A DNA stretch of 64,000 bases, taken from Zingiber officinale (Eukaryota; Streptophyta; Magnoliopsida; Zingiberales; Zingiberaceae). Under the pieces are notes generated by a model, which saw only the letters and a list, made by a program, of their open reading frames with translations, ran no database searches and was not told the origin of the DNA. Position 1 is the first letter of the stretch, and each line of letters opens with the position of its first letter. Made by a program: the position numbers and the translations under genes. This document shows, piece after piece, positions 9,763 to 21,352 of the stretch. The stretch spans positions 78,502,688 to 78,566,687 of the forward strand of contig NC_056000.1 in assembly GCF_018446385.1 (NCBI RefSeq), written 5' to 3'.

Positions 9763-11644
9763 TGTTGGGACCGATATGCCCGTTATAGGAGGGGTGAATA
9801 GCGTTTTGTCGCTTCGTCGGTTGCTTTGTCTTGATAATATGCAGCAGAATACTAATACAAACACAACCAACGCTAACTCAAGGATTACTTGGTATCCACC
9901 TCAAGAAGAGGTGACTAATCCAAGGATTCACACACCGAGCACACACCTCCACTATGAAACACTCCTTCTCGGTCGCAACCGAAGGCGGAGAAACCTTACA
10001 CCAACACCTCACAACAAGAATCACTCAAACAAGAAGAAAATACACAAGTGTATAAAATAAAATCTCTCCTTACTTGATCTTACTGATGTAGGTTGCCTCT
10101 TGAACCTTGGAGATGTACCTCAAGAGCCTTCAAGAACTGGCAGTGAAGATCTGAAAGCTCGCGTGAAGAATCGCAGAAAAATCGCAAGAGAAATCGCAAA
10201 GATCTGGCAGGAAGAAGAACGCAAAGTTCTGGCGAAGAAAACGCTCCGTCCAGGCTTTATACAGTGCTCCTAATCGATCCGAATTAGTCTCAATCGATTG
10301 TCACGTCACATCTGCACAATCCCAGCCGTCCATTGCTCGTTTCCTGCTCAACGGTCACTTCCCAATCGATCGACCGATCGATTGGGACCATCTGAATCGA
10401 TCGGCCGATCGATTGGTAGATTCCAATTGATCGCCCGATCGATTGGGAAAGCTTCTGTGCTTGCGAGTAATGCTCCCAATCGATCGACCGCTCGATTGGA
10501 GTCATCCCACACTCGCAACACACTCCAATCGATCGATCGATCGATTGGACACTGGTTCAATCGATCGACCGATCGATTGGACACTGGTCCAATTGATTGA
10601 CCGATCAATTGGACACTGGTTCAATTGATCGACCGATCAATCGAATACCCTGAACTTGCCTCAAACTCAAGTTCAAGGTCCCAAACCCAACTCCTAGTCA
10701 ACCATAACCTATTGGGTATCCATGCCTAGCATTTGGCCAACACCCGACCAACCTCGAACTAGCCTTCTAACCTCCTCCATCAGCCTTACGTCCCTTGGAT
10801 ATCTCCCATCCTTCACACCTTGCCTTCAGGAGCTTCCTTCAGCCTCATCCTAGTTGTCGGATTATACACCACACTCGATCAACCTCGAACTAGCCTTCTA
10901 GCCTCCTCCATCAGCCTTGCATCCCTTGGATATCTCCCATCTTTCACGCCTTGCCTTCAGGAGCTTCCTTCGGCCTCATCCTAGTTATCGAGTTCTCCTT
11001 GCCAAGTCACACTAGGACTTACCTTTCCAAGACCACATACTTGGACTTTCAACCTTTGCTAAGATCACACTTGGACTTTCCCAATTGTCTGGTTCCTCAC
11101 CAGGACTTTCTCCCTTTGCCAAGATCATACTTGGACTTTTCAATTGCATGATCTCACTTATCAAGACTTTCACCACCAAGTCTAGTCAACACTAACCTAC
11201 TTGGATTTTCACTCTTGCCAACCTTCCTGTTGGACTTACCTTTGCTTAATCTCCAATTAGGACTTTCCCATTGCCTAAACTCCAGTTAGGACTTCACCAC
11301 TGCCTAACCTCTAGTTAGGACTTTATCATTGCCTAATCTCCAGTTATGACTTCACCACTGCCTAACCTCCAGTTAGGACTTCTCCACTGCCTAACCTTCA
11401 GTTAGACTTCTAGACACCTAACCTCCAGTCAGGACTTACCCAGTCAAGCCTCCTGTCATCCCTGACCTACTTGACTTGTCTTCTTTTCAACCTGGTCAAC
11501 TCTTTGACCATCTCCACAACCGGACGATTGCCCTAGTAATCTCCATATATTGGCAAACATCAAAACTCAAATCTCGACTCAAGCTTGACTCAACTCAAAC
11601 TTAGTCAAACTGGTCAAACTTGACTTAGGAAAATTGCCCCAACA
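9763..11644 (-). repeat. 5' LTR of gag-only element
   Basis: It begins TGTTGGGACC and ends GCCCCAACA on the plus strand, giving canonical TG...CA ends. It carries its own palindrome cluster (about 10360-10645) and hairpin array (about 10995-11430). Relative to the left LTR it lacks about 65 bp matching 4383-4450 and has an extra palindrome near 10560-10600. Confidence 0.9.
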
Positions 11645-12500
11645 CCCTCTCCCTTTCCAGTGCCGTCGTAGGGGCCTAAACTACCATCGATGCCACGACG
11701 TCGCTGCCTTCTCCACAGCCCATGGCGAGCAGTCCCCAGCCGCTGGCGCAGCTGCCGGCACCCCCACCGTCGGATCCGACTACTTGACACTCTTGTCTTC
11801 TGATCCATTGATCTGACTCTCAATCTGCATTGTTGTATGTTTTCACCGTCGATCGGGTCTCCAAGTCCTAGTTAATGTGCACCCGTTGTGTTTCTCTTTG
11901 TCCTGTAGATCAGACGCCCCATTCAGCTTCGTCTATTCCTGGTCGGCCTTTCTGATCTAGCTTGTCTCCAACCTTCGAGCCGTCGTCATGTTTCGACCTT
12001 CGTGCCGTTATTATATCCTAGCCTACATGCCGATGTCATATCTTGGCATGCATGTCGCTGTTAGGTCCTGACCTGCATGCCGCCTTCCAAGTCCAGGTCA
12101 TGTTCGGCTCTGTATCGTTAGATCCAACTCCTCATTCGGCTCGCATTCATTTACTCTTTTGGATCACGACAACTCGATTAGCGCCACCAGCTCACGGATC
12201 CACCAGAGGGTGCCCCATAAGATAGGGTACGTTCTTCATTCTTATTCTATATGCATTTCATTAATCTATTATTTGTTCAGTTCCATACATATTCGTTGGA
12301 TTTGCCTTAAACATCGGGGTACCAGGGACCGAAGCAACTCGATCGCTGACTGTAGGTAACATTGACCAGAGGACTATGATGATTTGGTCAATATAGAAGA
12401 TAGCTCAACATACCCCTCCCTCCCCGAGCCATAACGATTCGATCAACATTCTAATTATATCATTCTGACAGTCCATCTGACTCAGCTTTCGGATAGGATC
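11645..12500. other. Continuation of older GC-rich repeat
   Basis: After the target duplication CCCTC the GC-rich sequence of 3334-3729 resumes. Around 11950-12110 there is a degenerate repeat of phrases ending in CATGCCG. No domain is recognisable and no gene is called. Confidence 0.35.
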
Positions 12501-14558
12501 AATAATAAATTATATATATTTGTATAACTGTGTATGTGAGTTATTATTATTTGTTTAGTTTTTCTTAATGTATATCATGAGATTTGTAAAAAATCATTTG
12601 TATATATATATTTGAAAAGATCTCATAAAGGTTCAATAAAGTAAAACGCCATCACCTTGGATGATGTATCTCTGTGCACGTTTAGCCTTCCTATGAGCAT
12701 GTGCAAGACTTATCTGGCTTGACTTCATACAATTGCCATGCAATTCATAACAGGATCTGCAGGAAGCAGATAGAAGTCCCTATAATGTGATCAAGAGTTG
12801 CGATACATATTTTTCTAAGCCTCCATCAAGACTGCAGAAGAAATTTTGTTACAGTTTTAGTCTATGCATCTCTCATAAAAAAAAAAGAGAAAAGGCAGGA
12901 GTGGCAGTAAAAGTGGAATCAGCATAACAAACGTAGAAGAAATGGAGCAGCAGGGAATCTATGAACATGCATTGGATTGACAGCAAAAGGACTTGCAATT
13001 AGCAGAGTATTCAACTTACCAAGTAGCATCTGGACTAAGTAAGAGGAATGGATAGACAAGGATTCTCAAGGAACAATTCTCACTTTTTCTCTAATAGCTA
13101 AATAATCATATGTTCGAAATACGAAGTGCAGGCTTCACGGTGAGTTCTGCAAACATAAAAAAAAACACCTTGAAAGATTAGTGTTCAATTGAAAATTAAA
13201 GAACAAGCGAGCAAAAGGAGGTTGAATGAAGAGGCAAATGGTCTAGCCATTCAATTAAGCAGATCTTCCATGGTGTCGAGTGAATTTGGCCATCCAAAAT
13301 TAGTCCCGAAGAAAATACCTATCCAACTTATGCTGGACATGGCTGTTATGTGATTTTCTAATTTTCACAATGAGAATTATTTGCTAACTTATGTAGTCAA
13401 GGATATCTAAGAGAAATATCAATGCCATATTTCAAATACCAATTATCCCTTGTCAAATTTCAAATGCAGACGCCATTAAGTGGAAGACAATATCATAATA
13501 AATATAGGAAAACCCGATTCACTTGTCTTAAAGCCATCATCAGGTCACACAATACAATTAGCAGAAGCAAGAAGAGCAGGAACAAGATAATCTTTTAAGA
13601 TCCCAATGTGCCTTTGGACATTCCGTTTCTTGTGTGCTTCTGCTTGTTGAGTTTAAGTCAACCTATATATTGCACAAACAATAAACCTGCAGCAAAGAGG
13701 TAAAAGAGAATTATTAATTACCAATCATCGTCAAACAGAGAACTATCACAGATATCTGAGGCACAATCTTTCACAAGTTTAGACAATCCAGACCAGCATG
13801 GATTGGTAAAATGAGAATAAATGATCTCAAATTAGTTAATTGATCAATTCAGAAGCAAACCACACTGGAATTTGTGATCATTGAAAGGGGAATTTGAACT
13901 AATATACAACACTAGAAAGTGATTGTTCTTGCTTCAAATTTTTTTTGGCTCCCAGCCTCCAAAAAAACAAAATATTTAATTAGAATATCAATATACTTTC
14001 TGATATATATAAGTTACTTGAGAGAATGATGAACCTCACCACGAAGGAAAAAAAAGGGACCAAATCCTAGTCAGGCATATAACGAATCATAAACTATCAT
14101 CTAATAGTAGCCAATTAACCCAAAAACTCTAAGCACCGGTCAATCTTGTATCATAAAGTGTTATGATCACAGCTGAGAGTTGTCAATCATAGCCAATAAA
14201 CATATGCTAGCAATGTTCGTATAGAAGTATGATCCAACTGTGAAAAATATGCACGCCTTCCATTTGAATTCCTCGGTTCCACGTGAACCACAAGGAAAAT
14301 GGTTTCTCTCTTAAAAGTTTAAAGTTTGGGGATCAATAGTTGCCCTAGAAAATATCTGTTCAAAGATAACTATTCAACATGACTTGGAATTGTTCAAAAT
14401 GTTGGAATTTTCATCACAAAGAGGGCAACAATTATAATCACTCAAGAAAAGGGTTTGGTCAACATGATAAAATATGTCCTAGAAAAGTCTACAAAATGGT
14501 TGTTAAAGGAAAAAATAAAGAAGAAAATAATGTCCCAATAACTTACAGAGATCCAATT
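12501..14558. other. Intergenic, no gene recognised
   Basis: AT-rich sequence with no credible coding frame or repeat boundary. The part nearest 14558 probably includes the 3' UTR of the minus-strand phosphatase gene. Confidence 0.5.
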
Positions 14559-15315
14559 TCAATCTATGGCCAATTTCTTCCTAGCAGCCCTTGCATTGTC
14601 ATACTCGAATTTGAGCACGTCGGGGATGTGTGAGGAATCCTTGATGTAGAGGAACCTCCCAATCGCGCTCTCTTCAATTGCCGGAAAGTAATACACGAGC
14701 ATCGTGTTTACTATCCAGAACCACGCAGCTCCGAGTACCATTCCAAGCGTCGCTCCAGCGATTACCTAACCCAGATCACAACGAAGATTAGATCTTGAAT
14801 GGATCTGTGAGATATGGCGGCGGCGGAGGGAGTCCTACCTGGGCAACGGTGTGGTACCCTAGGTACACGCGGGAGTAAAGGGTGAGGAAGGCCGCAGGCC
14901 AGGGAAGAAGAGCGAGGAGATGCCTCGAGCGGGGAGAGGAGACGCCGGCCCCGTTGAGGAGGCAGAGGAGCGTGAAGTAGGAGGCGAAGAAAAACATGTA
15001 CTGGGAGTGACTAGAGGGCCATCCGTGGGAGTCGCATACCTCGAGAACAGCGCACATCGCGGAGGGGCGCGACTGCTGGATAGAGGACTTGGTGAGTTCG
15101 TTGAGTACCTGGGAGAGAAGGAGGCCGAAGGCGAAGAAGACGCCCTGAAGCTCCCGTCGGAAGATGAAGTTGGAGACGAATCCGCCGAGGCTGATGAAGA
15201 CCGGGATGAGAGAGACCCACGCCAGGAAGTGACCTAAGGAATCACCCCGACGGTAACGGACGTGGGTCAGAGTCACCGCCTTCAGCGCCGCCGCGGCCGG
15301 TACGCCGTCCATCAA
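14559..15315 (-). CDS. LPPG: Lipid phosphate phosphatase gamma / dolichyl-diphosphatase-like
   Basis: A two-exon gene: exon 1 is 15315-14839 and exon 2 is 14765-14559, with a 73-bp GT-AG intron (donor GTAGGA, acceptor GGTTAG) between codons, giving 227 residues, close to the plant LPP gamma length. PAP2-superfamily motifs are complete in exon 1: K76-x6-R83-P84, PSSH at 100-103 and SR-x5-H at 148-155. The usual motif-3 aspartate is replaced by Q159, as I recall for this subfamily. Several hydrophobic segments (about 30-50, 57-72, 105-125, 133-147, and 160-185 in exon 2) mark an integral membrane enzyme. The family hydrolyses lipid phosphates or dolichyl diphosphate; in plants the gamma type is linked to plastid phosphatidate phosphatase activity. 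A second ATG at codon 2 is an alternative start. The tail is basic. It stands alone, with repeats on both sides. Confidence 0.88.
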
Positions 15316-15770
15316 TTCTATTCGAAAAGGTGAGATCGGTGGTCGCCGGCAACGGGGCAGGCGGAGGAAGGAAGGTGCACGATGATGTGATCCGGCTGAT
15401 GGTCGGCGAAGGTCAATAGATGTTGGTTGGGGAGTTGAATTGAATTGGGCCGTCCATGCTCCACGTCTTCACTTTTCTCGACAATTATTTTTTAAAAAAA
15501 AATCATCAGCCATTTATTATTTCAAGTTTAGTAAGATGAATCGGAATTAAACCGATTGGATGGGTTAATAGGTAGGGTGGTAAACGGGCAGGGATCATCT
15601 TCTCCAGAATTTATGGATCAATTTTGATCCTTTATCTATTTATTAGTTGGATGAGTTAGGCAGGTCCAACTCATCCAACTAATGAGTGAACAAGATTTCT
15701 TCTGGTCCAAAATTTTTTGTACCAGAAGATTTGGTCTCGTGGTAAACACACATTTATCGTTGGTTATGGT
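15316..15770. other. Upstream region of LPP gamma
   Basis: This should contain the 5' UTR and promoter of the minus-strand phosphatase gene. No TATA-like element is convincing. A fragment near 15572 (GGGTGGTAAACGGGCAGGG) looks like a piece of another terminal-repeat MITE. Confidence 0.35.
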
Positions 15771-16275
15771 TAGGGGTGTAAATGAGTCAAGTCGTTCGTG
15801 AGCTATTCGAAGCTCGATTCGATAAAAACTCGTTTGAGCTCGTTTAATTAGGCTCGTTAAGATAAACAAACCAAGCTCAAGCTTCATAATATTCGGCTCG
15901 TTAGCTCATGAACATGTTCGTTAAGTTCATGAATCAATTTTTAAATAAAAAAATAATAGTTTTGATATTAAATTTATAGATTTTACACTTTACTTATGAA
16001 AAACATAGACAAATATATTAAATTTATTTATTAGAATAAAATTATAAATTTAAACCCGAATATTATAATTTTTTAAAAATATATAATTTAGTTTTTAATG
16101 AATATTTAAATTTATAATTTATATTTATTAACCTCGTTTAGGCTCGATAAAAGCTCGAATAAGCTCGTGAGTCATGAATATATTCGTTAAATAAAACTCG
16201 AGCTCGACTCGATTATAAACGAGTCAAACTCAAACATCCAAGAGTTCGGCTCAGCTTGGCTCAATTACACCCCTA
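15771..16275. mobile_element. hAT-like MITE with 8-bp target duplication
   Basis: 505 bp with termini TAGGGGTGTAAATGAG and, inverted, TAGGGGTGTAATTGAG. The flanks GTTATGGT (15763-15770) and GTTATGAT (16276-16283) match at 7 of 8 positions. The interior repeats GAGCTCGTTT-like phrases and has no coding frame. The size and 8-bp duplication indicate a non-autonomous hAT element. Confidence 0.85.
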
Positions 16276-16364
16276 GTTATGATGAGGTTATAAGAGATAT
16301 GACATTTCTTACCAGCAGTGATTAGAATTTACTTAGTTAGATCAATCTATCTACTCTAAATTAG

Positions 16365-16642
16365 TGATGTCCAACGGGATGTCGATTATCTCGTGAGCAC
16401 GGACACTGGAAACAATATTTTAAAGCCTATTGATTCGGAAAAATATTAGAAAAATAGAAAAAAGAAAATAAATGGCACAGTTGAAAATATTATTCATCTA
16501 AAAAAATTCGTCTAACATCAACTAAACAATTGTTTAAATAGATTAAAAAGCCTAAGGATACAGAGAAAATGAAACTAACCATAAAATAATAAAAAATAGG
16601 TTATTTGGTTACTTGGTCCGTCGAACCCGTAGCGCTGTTACA
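16365..16642 (-). repeat. LTR-like direct repeat, left copy
   Basis: It is clearly homologous to 21353-21651 in the same orientation. Shared phrases include GGAAACAAT, CATCAACTAAACAATTG and CCCTAAGGAT-like text. The start is TGATGTCC and the end TGTTACA. If these are LTRs of one minus-strand element, the purine tract expected to the right of 16642 is missing. Confidence 0.55.
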
Positions 16643-17392
16643 CTGTTATGTCAGCTGAGACGACCATGCCAAGGAACACAGTTAAATTGTGTTTCCCACT
16701 GGAACAACTTGTTTTGGTTTGTCGAGGAGCAGAATGCAACATGAGTGTGTCAGGAAGCACAACTTGACCTATTGGCTGTTGGAAAGCTCGATTTTATCCC
16801 ACCAGGAGTCAGAATGAAGCACTTCCATGTTAGGAGACACAGACTAGCCGTGTTTGCTATTGGAAACCTTGATCTCCCTTCATCAGTCATCCCGAGTTGA
16901 AAAAAACTTATCTTCAAGTTTAGATTAATATCAAGTGATAGCTTAAAAGGAAGATCATCTGGTTTCAACTTGGCAATTGTTTGTTGTAGACATATACTTT
17001 TTAGATATAATCTAACACATTTGACTATTGAAAACTAAGTAGCAATTGCTCCTGTTATCTCTGTTCACATATTAGAATCACAATCTTCAATATCTTTAGC
17101 GATAAAAAAAAATCAAGGACTGTAACAATATTACTGTTATTATAAGCGATTGTATTCCATAGCATCTCTATCTCATTAGGAAATTGATTTGTAGAATGAT
17201 GGTCTATTAATTCAAGAGTCTTGTTCACTTCTGAATCCCTTGCATGCTATTTCAGATAATGTTAGTCTTTTTTGAATCAATAGTGAGAGTAAATTCAAGA
17301 CATGTCAAGAATTCTGTTACTTGTGGGTTCACAATATAAACATAGAGCATATGATCATTATAAGTTGAAGTGCACGTATGGTTAGAGGAGAC
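16643..17392. other. No gene recognised
   Basis: A 72-codon minus-strand frame (16750-16968) has a non-repetitive composition, but I do not recognise it and it lacks support. The rest is AT-rich. Confidence 0.35.
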
Positions 17393-18130
17393 CCATAAAA
17401 ACTTATTTTATGTCATTCCGAGCTCTTTAAGATCATCTTTCATTTTTTTTAAATATAACTTAAAAAAAAATTGGGGACGAATTTAGAATTTCATCCCAAA
17501 TTTGTGATGAACTTATGAGTTCGTCACATATTTGAGACGAATTTTCAAATTTGTAGCAAAATTTAAATTTTTTTAAAAATCAAAATAAATACGTTTAAAA
17601 TATGGAAGATAAACCTAGAGAGCTTCGAATCATATGAAGTAAGTTCCTATGAGTTCATATCGATCTCCCGATTACAATGATAACCTCAAATATTTTTTTA
17701 CACAATATATTTAAATGAGTGATTTTTGGATATCAAAATACTTTACCATTTTCAAACTCTAACTCTTTTTCACTATAAGTCATACAATTTATAAAATTCA
17801 TCTAATTATTATTATGATTAAAAAATTTTATTAGATATTTGTGGCTATCATTGTGATCAGGAGATCGATACGAACTTATAGACATTTGTTTCATGTGATT
17901 CGGAGCTCTCTAGGTCCATATTCCTCATTTTAGACGCATTTATTTTGATTTTTAAAAAATTTAAATTTTGCGACGCATTTGGAAATTCATCCCCGGGACG
18001 AACTCAGAAGTTTGTCGCAAATTTGGGACGAAATTCCGAATTCATCCCCAATTTTTTTTTAAGTTATACTTTTAAAAAATGGAAGATAACCTTAGAGAAC
18101 TCAGAATGACACGAAATAAATTTTTATGGG
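17393..18130. repeat. Long palindrome 1 (arms about 300 bp)
   Basis: Left-arm text CATAAAAACTTATTT at 17393 returns as its inverted copy ending near 18130, and homology runs inward on both sides to about 17690 and 17835. Arms contain repeats of the form GGGACGAATTT/AAATTCGTCCC, which are themselves inverted. The centre is near 17760. A transcript across it would fold into a long hairpin. Confidence 0.75.
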
Positions 18131-18317
18131 TTTATATCATTCTCTTGATCTTATTAATGAGTTCAAACATAATTTTTAACCAATATACTGACATTTATAA
18201 ATTTTTTACCTTGAACTAGTAATAAATACTAAATTTTTGTTCCAAAAATTTATTAATGTCGATGCATTGCTTAAAAATTATGTTTGAACCCATTAGTAAG
18301 ATCAGGAGAACAATATG

Positions 18318-19057
18318 AACATATAAAACTTATTTCATATCATTCTGAGCTCTCTAGGATTATCTTCCATGTTTTAAAAGTATAACTTAAAAAAAATTTG
18401 GGACGAATTTGGAATTTCGTCCCAAATTTGCGACGAACTTCTGAGTGCATCTCAGATTTGGGATGAATTTCCAAATTTGTCGCAAAATTTAAAATTTTTA
18501 AAAATCAAAATAAATACGTCTAAAATGTGGAAGACGGACTTAGAGAACTCTGAATCACATGAAACAAGTTCCTATGAGTTTGTATCGATCTCCCGATCAT
18601 AATAATAACCTCAAACATTTTTTTACATAATATATTTAGGTGAGTGACTTTTGGATATCAAAATCACTTTATCATTTTCAAACTTTAACTCTTTTTCACT
18701 ATAAATCATACGATTTATAAACTCCATATAATTATTATTATGATTAAAAAAAATTATTAGATATTTGAGGCTATCATTGTGATCAGGAGATCGATATGAA
18801 CTCATAGGAAATTGTTTCATATGATTCAGAGCTCTCTAGGTTTATCTTCCATATTTTATATGGATTTATTTTGATTTTTGAAAAATTTAAATTTTGCGAT
18901 GAATTTGAAAATTCGTTCCAAATCTGGAACGAACTCAGAAGTTCGTTGTAAATTTGGGACGAAATTTCAAATTCATCCCCAATTTTTTTTTAAGTTATAC
19001 TTCTAAAAAATGGAAGATGACCCTAAAGAGCTCGGAATAACATAAACAAGTTTTTAT
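18318..19057. repeat. Long palindrome 2, tandem copy of palindrome 1
   Basis: Same organisation and clear sequence similarity to 17393-18130, offset by about 925 bp, centre near 18690. A shorter inverted repeat lies between the two units (arms at about 18135-18195 and 18240-18300), so palindromes are nested at two scales. Confidence 0.75.
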
Positions 19058-19059
19058 GA

Positions 19060-19918
19060 GTTCGTATCATTCTCCTGATCTTGCTAATAGATTCAAACAT
19101 AATTTTTAATCAATATACTGACATTCATAAATTTTTGGAACAAGAAATTAATATTTATTACTGGTTCAGGGTAAAAATTTTATAAACATTAGTATATTGG
19201 TTAAAAATTATGTTTGAGTCCATTAGTAAGATCAGGAGAATGATACGAACCCATAGAAACTTGTTTTGTGTCATTCCGAGCTTTCTAAGGTCATCTTCAA
19301 TTTTTTTAAAGTATAACTTAAAAAACAATTGGGACAAATTTGAAATTTCGTCCCAAATTTGTGACGAAATTGACCACGAATTTATATTTGTTGCATGAAT
19401 CCAGAGATTTATAAACATCAGTATATTAGTTAAAAATTATATTTGAGCCCATTAGTAAAATCAGGAAAATGATACGAACGCATAAAAATTTATTTCGTGT
19501 CATTTCGAGCTTTCTAAGATCATCTTCAATTTTTTAAAAGTATAACTTAAAAAAAAAATTTGGGACGAATTTGAAATTTTGTCCCAAGTTTACGACGAAT
19601 TTATATTTGTTGCCAATTAGCGATGAATCCAGAGATTTGTTGAAAAAATTACTGTGTTTATGTTAGCTTTTGCGATGAACAAATTTTTCGGTCATAGATT
19701 TTATAAATTTTCCAACGAAATTTATATTTAGATGCTGATTGATAACGAATTCTGCGACGAAAATATATTTGTTGCCAATTTACGGTGAATTTATTTCGTT
19801 GCCATTTTCATTGCTAATTTGCGACGAATTAAGATTTCTTTGCAAAAGCCATTGTAAATTTACAACAAATAATATTCGTCCCAAATTTTCGTTCCTAAAT
19901 TATAATTTTTTTTTAGTG
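19060..19918. repeat. Partial palindrome units and CACTA-like terminus
   Basis: A further inverted spacer (19070-19210) is followed by two half units of about 240 bp (from about 19215 and about 19445). Text rich in GCGACGAA/TTCGTCGC, typical of subterminal repeats in plant CACTA elements, continues to 19918, where TTTTTTTTTAGTG (complement CACTA) could be the element end. No matching CACTA start was found to the left, so the assignment is partial. Confidence 0.5.
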
Positions 19919-20010
19919 TCAATAAAATCACAAAGATTCTGCTAGTATTTTTTGAATTTGTAGATAAAATAATTTTATGGAACCCAGCTATGAGCATTAT
20001 AAAGGGTTGT

Positions 20011-20381
20011 TTATTCTCCCGGATACCAAACAAGAAATCTATAGTGCATTCTTACCCATAGTGCACGACCTGAGTTGGCCGCAGCACTGAAATGTTTATA
20101 GCCACAGCAAGTTTTCCATTGGGCACGAACAGAATTGTCACAGTATTGCAATGCACAACCCCGTTCATACCGTTCTTCAAGATCTTCATTCATTATAATA
20201 TGTACATTGCTAATATCAATATTCTACATAAAAAAATCAACAATGAGCTCAATATACTCACCACTTTAAATTTGGATTCTTCATTTTCATCATCCTCTTC
20301 CATAACATCTTCAACAAATTCATTATCATCCATCTCATGATGACAAAAGACGAATACGTTCACCTCCAACGCCCCTGCCAT
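20011..20381 (-). other. Candidate two-exon coding fragment, unknown
   Basis: Two minus-strand open stretches could be joined by splicing. The upstream one (20381 to about 20262) is acidic (DDNEFVEDVMEEDDENEE) and ends at a strong donor, AAAGTG|GTGAGTAT. The downstream one begins after TTTTTTTATGTAG and runs to a stop at 20011, with a Cys/Trp-containing segment (ALQYCDNSVRAQWKTCCGYK). The combined frame stays open, about 110 residues. I do not recognise the product. It overlaps the edge of a SINE-like sequence at 20345, so part may be repeat-derived. It could be a transposon accessory ORF or a host gene fragment. Confidence 0.25.
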
Positions 20382-20605
20382 TTACCATCCATCTCATGTG
20401 GCAAAAGGCGATTCGCTCGCCCCCAGCGCCCCTGCCAACCCGTCCCTAGGCCAACACGGAGGAGGTAAATCATGGATGACTACTAGCCATTAGTACAAAT
20501 GGTCAAGACATGGGGGAGGTTATGCTCGGTCACGCCGAATTTCGACCCCAAGACCTCATGTGACAACATCCCATGTCTTAACCATCGCACCGCCCCGAGG
20601 GGACA
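20345..20605 (-). mobile_element. tRNA-derived SINE-like element
   Basis: On the minus strand it begins near 20605 with a GGTGCGATGGTTAAGACATG stretch resembling an RNA polymerase III box A, followed about 45 bp later by GGGGTCGAAATTC, a plausible box B. It has a GC-rich body unlike its AT-rich surroundings. The family is unassigned and the 3' end is approximate. Confidence 0.5.
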
Positions 20606-20610
20606 TTTAC

Positions 20611-21352
20611 CATCCTGATATGTGTCAGGATAAAAGGTTGATGAACTTCGTTCTCCTCTAAGTTATTATTGTCTTCATCATCCTTATCAATTTCTTCTTC
20701 TCATCTCTCGACATATTTTTTCATCAATAAATTCATTATCTTCCATTCCTACCTTTGGTGTCCTCCTCCGTATAATCATTGATTGATCTCACACCCCGTC
20801 TCAACACCTGACGTTGTTGAAATAAAGTCTGAGTGTAGCTGAAAAAAAGAAAGTGACTCTCTATCTTCTCCTAGTCAATGATCTTGTCTTTGCCTTATTT
20901 GTCTTGTCAGTGTCACAATTGCTCCCACCATATGGATGCTCAACCTTTAAGCTTGATGGCAACCATCTTTACTTTCACACGATCGAGTACTTCCTTATAA
21001 TAAAAATTCTCTCTATTTTATTAAGTTAATCAATGAATTCCTCGGTCTATAGTGTATAAGAAAACTCGAGAAGATCAACTGAAAATATGATATCTCCATA
21101 CCGCTCCTTTGACCATGGCTTTTGCAATTATGATAGGAGTTATCAAAAATGAAAAAAAAAATTAAGATAAGGAAATTTACAACCTTTTTAATATCTCACG
21201 TTGTTAGATGTTGAGTTAATTATGTGACTTGTCTATGTAGATCTTCAAGTATCTCGTCTTGGTATGAGGCTTCCTTAGTCAGAAATCTATTTGTCATGAC
21301 CACAATTATGATCATGATGATCATCCATGAATCTAAAGGTTCTAATACAAAA
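20611..21352. other. No gene recognised
   Basis: Mixed-composition sequence without a credible frame. The last about 15 bp, read on the minus strand from 21352 (TTTTGTATTAGAACC), resemble a decayed TGGTATCAGAGCC primer-binding site beside the LTR-like repeat at 21353. Confidence 0.35.

Larger units (their letters stand above)
3730..11644 (-). mobile_element. Complete gag-only SIRE-like copia element (non-autonomous)
   Basis: Two LTRs of about 1.9 kb (3730-5635 and 9763-11644) flank a 4.1-kb interior. The target duplication CCCTC is exact at 3725-3729 and 11645-11649. A primer-binding site (9749-9760) beside the right LTR and a purine tract (5636-5650 on the complement) beside the left one fix the orientation as minus. 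The interior encodes a gag-like protein with two zinc knuckles but no protease, integrase, reverse transcriptase or RNase H; the distal 2.2 kb is non-coding. This is the layout of non-autonomous gag-only elements, which depend on pol enzymes supplied in trans. The LTRs differ by many substitutions and a deletion of a palindrome unit, so the insertion is not very recent. Confidence 0.9.

Noticed and set aside
14920-15237. 105-codon Glu-rich plus-strand frame
   Set aside because: Shadow of exon 1 of the phosphatase gene, which has all catalytic motifs on the minus strand.
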